Notes under the pieces: generated by a model
What the model was told of the DNA's origin: nothing
The model's input: only the letters and a program-made list of their open reading frames with translations
Database searches by the model: none
In this document: piece by piece, positions 5,481-5,507 of the stretch
How positions within the stretch are numbered: the first letter of the stretch is position 1
How the letters are laid out: each line of letters begins with the position of its first letter
Assembly: GCA_026193555.1 (NCBI GenBank)
Contig: JAPHUU010000232.1
Span: 1-5,507, forward strand
Origin: Rhodanobacter sp.
Lineage (GTDB): Bacteria; Pseudomonadota; Gammaproteobacteria; Xanthomonadales; Rhodanobacteraceae
Reading direction: 5' to 3'
Length of the DNA: 5,507 bases
Made by a program: the position numbers and the translations under genes

Positions 5481-5507
5481 TTCCTGTCGACCCGACCATC
5501 CATGGGG

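Larger units (their letters stand above)
5412..5507 (-). mobile_element. 3' end of a group II intron (partial; continues beyond the window)
   Basis: Read on the minus strand, the right edge contains a domain V-like hairpin, a 3-nt linker, a domain VI-like hairpin with a single bulged A, and a 3' end CCCGAT, which fits the AY ending of group II introns. Group II introns are self-splicing ribozymes and retroelements that usually carry a reverse transcriptase/maturase gene in domain IV. That gene and the 5' end (GTGYG-like) would lie beyond 5507. The first 27 nt in the window on that side (5481-5507) are the end of domain IV or the segment after the maturase gene; no maturase protein sequence is recognisable. 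Whether the intron is full length or a fragment cannot be judged from here. Confidence 0.8.

Noticed and set aside
5299..5499. Short minus-strand frame crossing the intron end
   Set aside because: It translates the structured domain V and VI RNA; such frames are common false proteins over group II intron ends.

Overview
This is a G+C-rich window from what looks like a gammaproteobacterium of the Xanthomonadales/Lysobacterales. Rhodanobacteraceae-type genera such as Rhodanobacter or Dyella would fit best. The assignment rests on the GTAGGAGC-headed palindromic repeats, the protein family types and the base composition. It is an inference, not a search result.

Layout, left to right. Bases 1-46 probably hold the last codons of an unidentified plus-strand gene. 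A near-perfect inverted repeat of REP type (59-109) separates it from a convergent two-gene minus-strand operon. That operon is lemA (2673-2086) followed by a membrane-bound M48 zinc metalloprotease (2029-113) whose long C-terminal extension carries two TerB-like segments. A perfect 11-bp hairpin lies in the 56-nt gap between the two genes. Divergently from lemA, with only 55 nt between start codons, runs an exported serine hydrolase of the class C beta-lactamase/penicillin-binding-protein type (2729-4039), which ends in a strongly basic, histidine-rich tail. A perfect 17-bp inverted repeat (4062-4100) separates it from a convergent minus-strand gene for a TonB-family protein (5151-4123), which has one membrane anchor, a helical periplasmic region, a coiled coil and a C-terminal TonB domain. 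Upstream of that gene are a single REP-like element (5194-5228) and about 180 nt with no convincing gene. At the right edge the minus strand carries domains V and VI of a group II intron, with its 3' end at 5412. The rest of the intron lies beyond the window.

How the genes work together. LemA and the M48 protease form a conserved bacterial pair. Both are predicted to be anchored in the cytoplasmic membrane and probably act in envelope or membrane-protein quality control. The serine hydrolase and the TonB protein also act at or beyond the cytoplasmic membrane, so the window is an envelope-related neighbourhood, but nothing ties all four genes into one pathway. The most notable item is the group II intron 3' end. 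No complete previously undescribed system is visible here.
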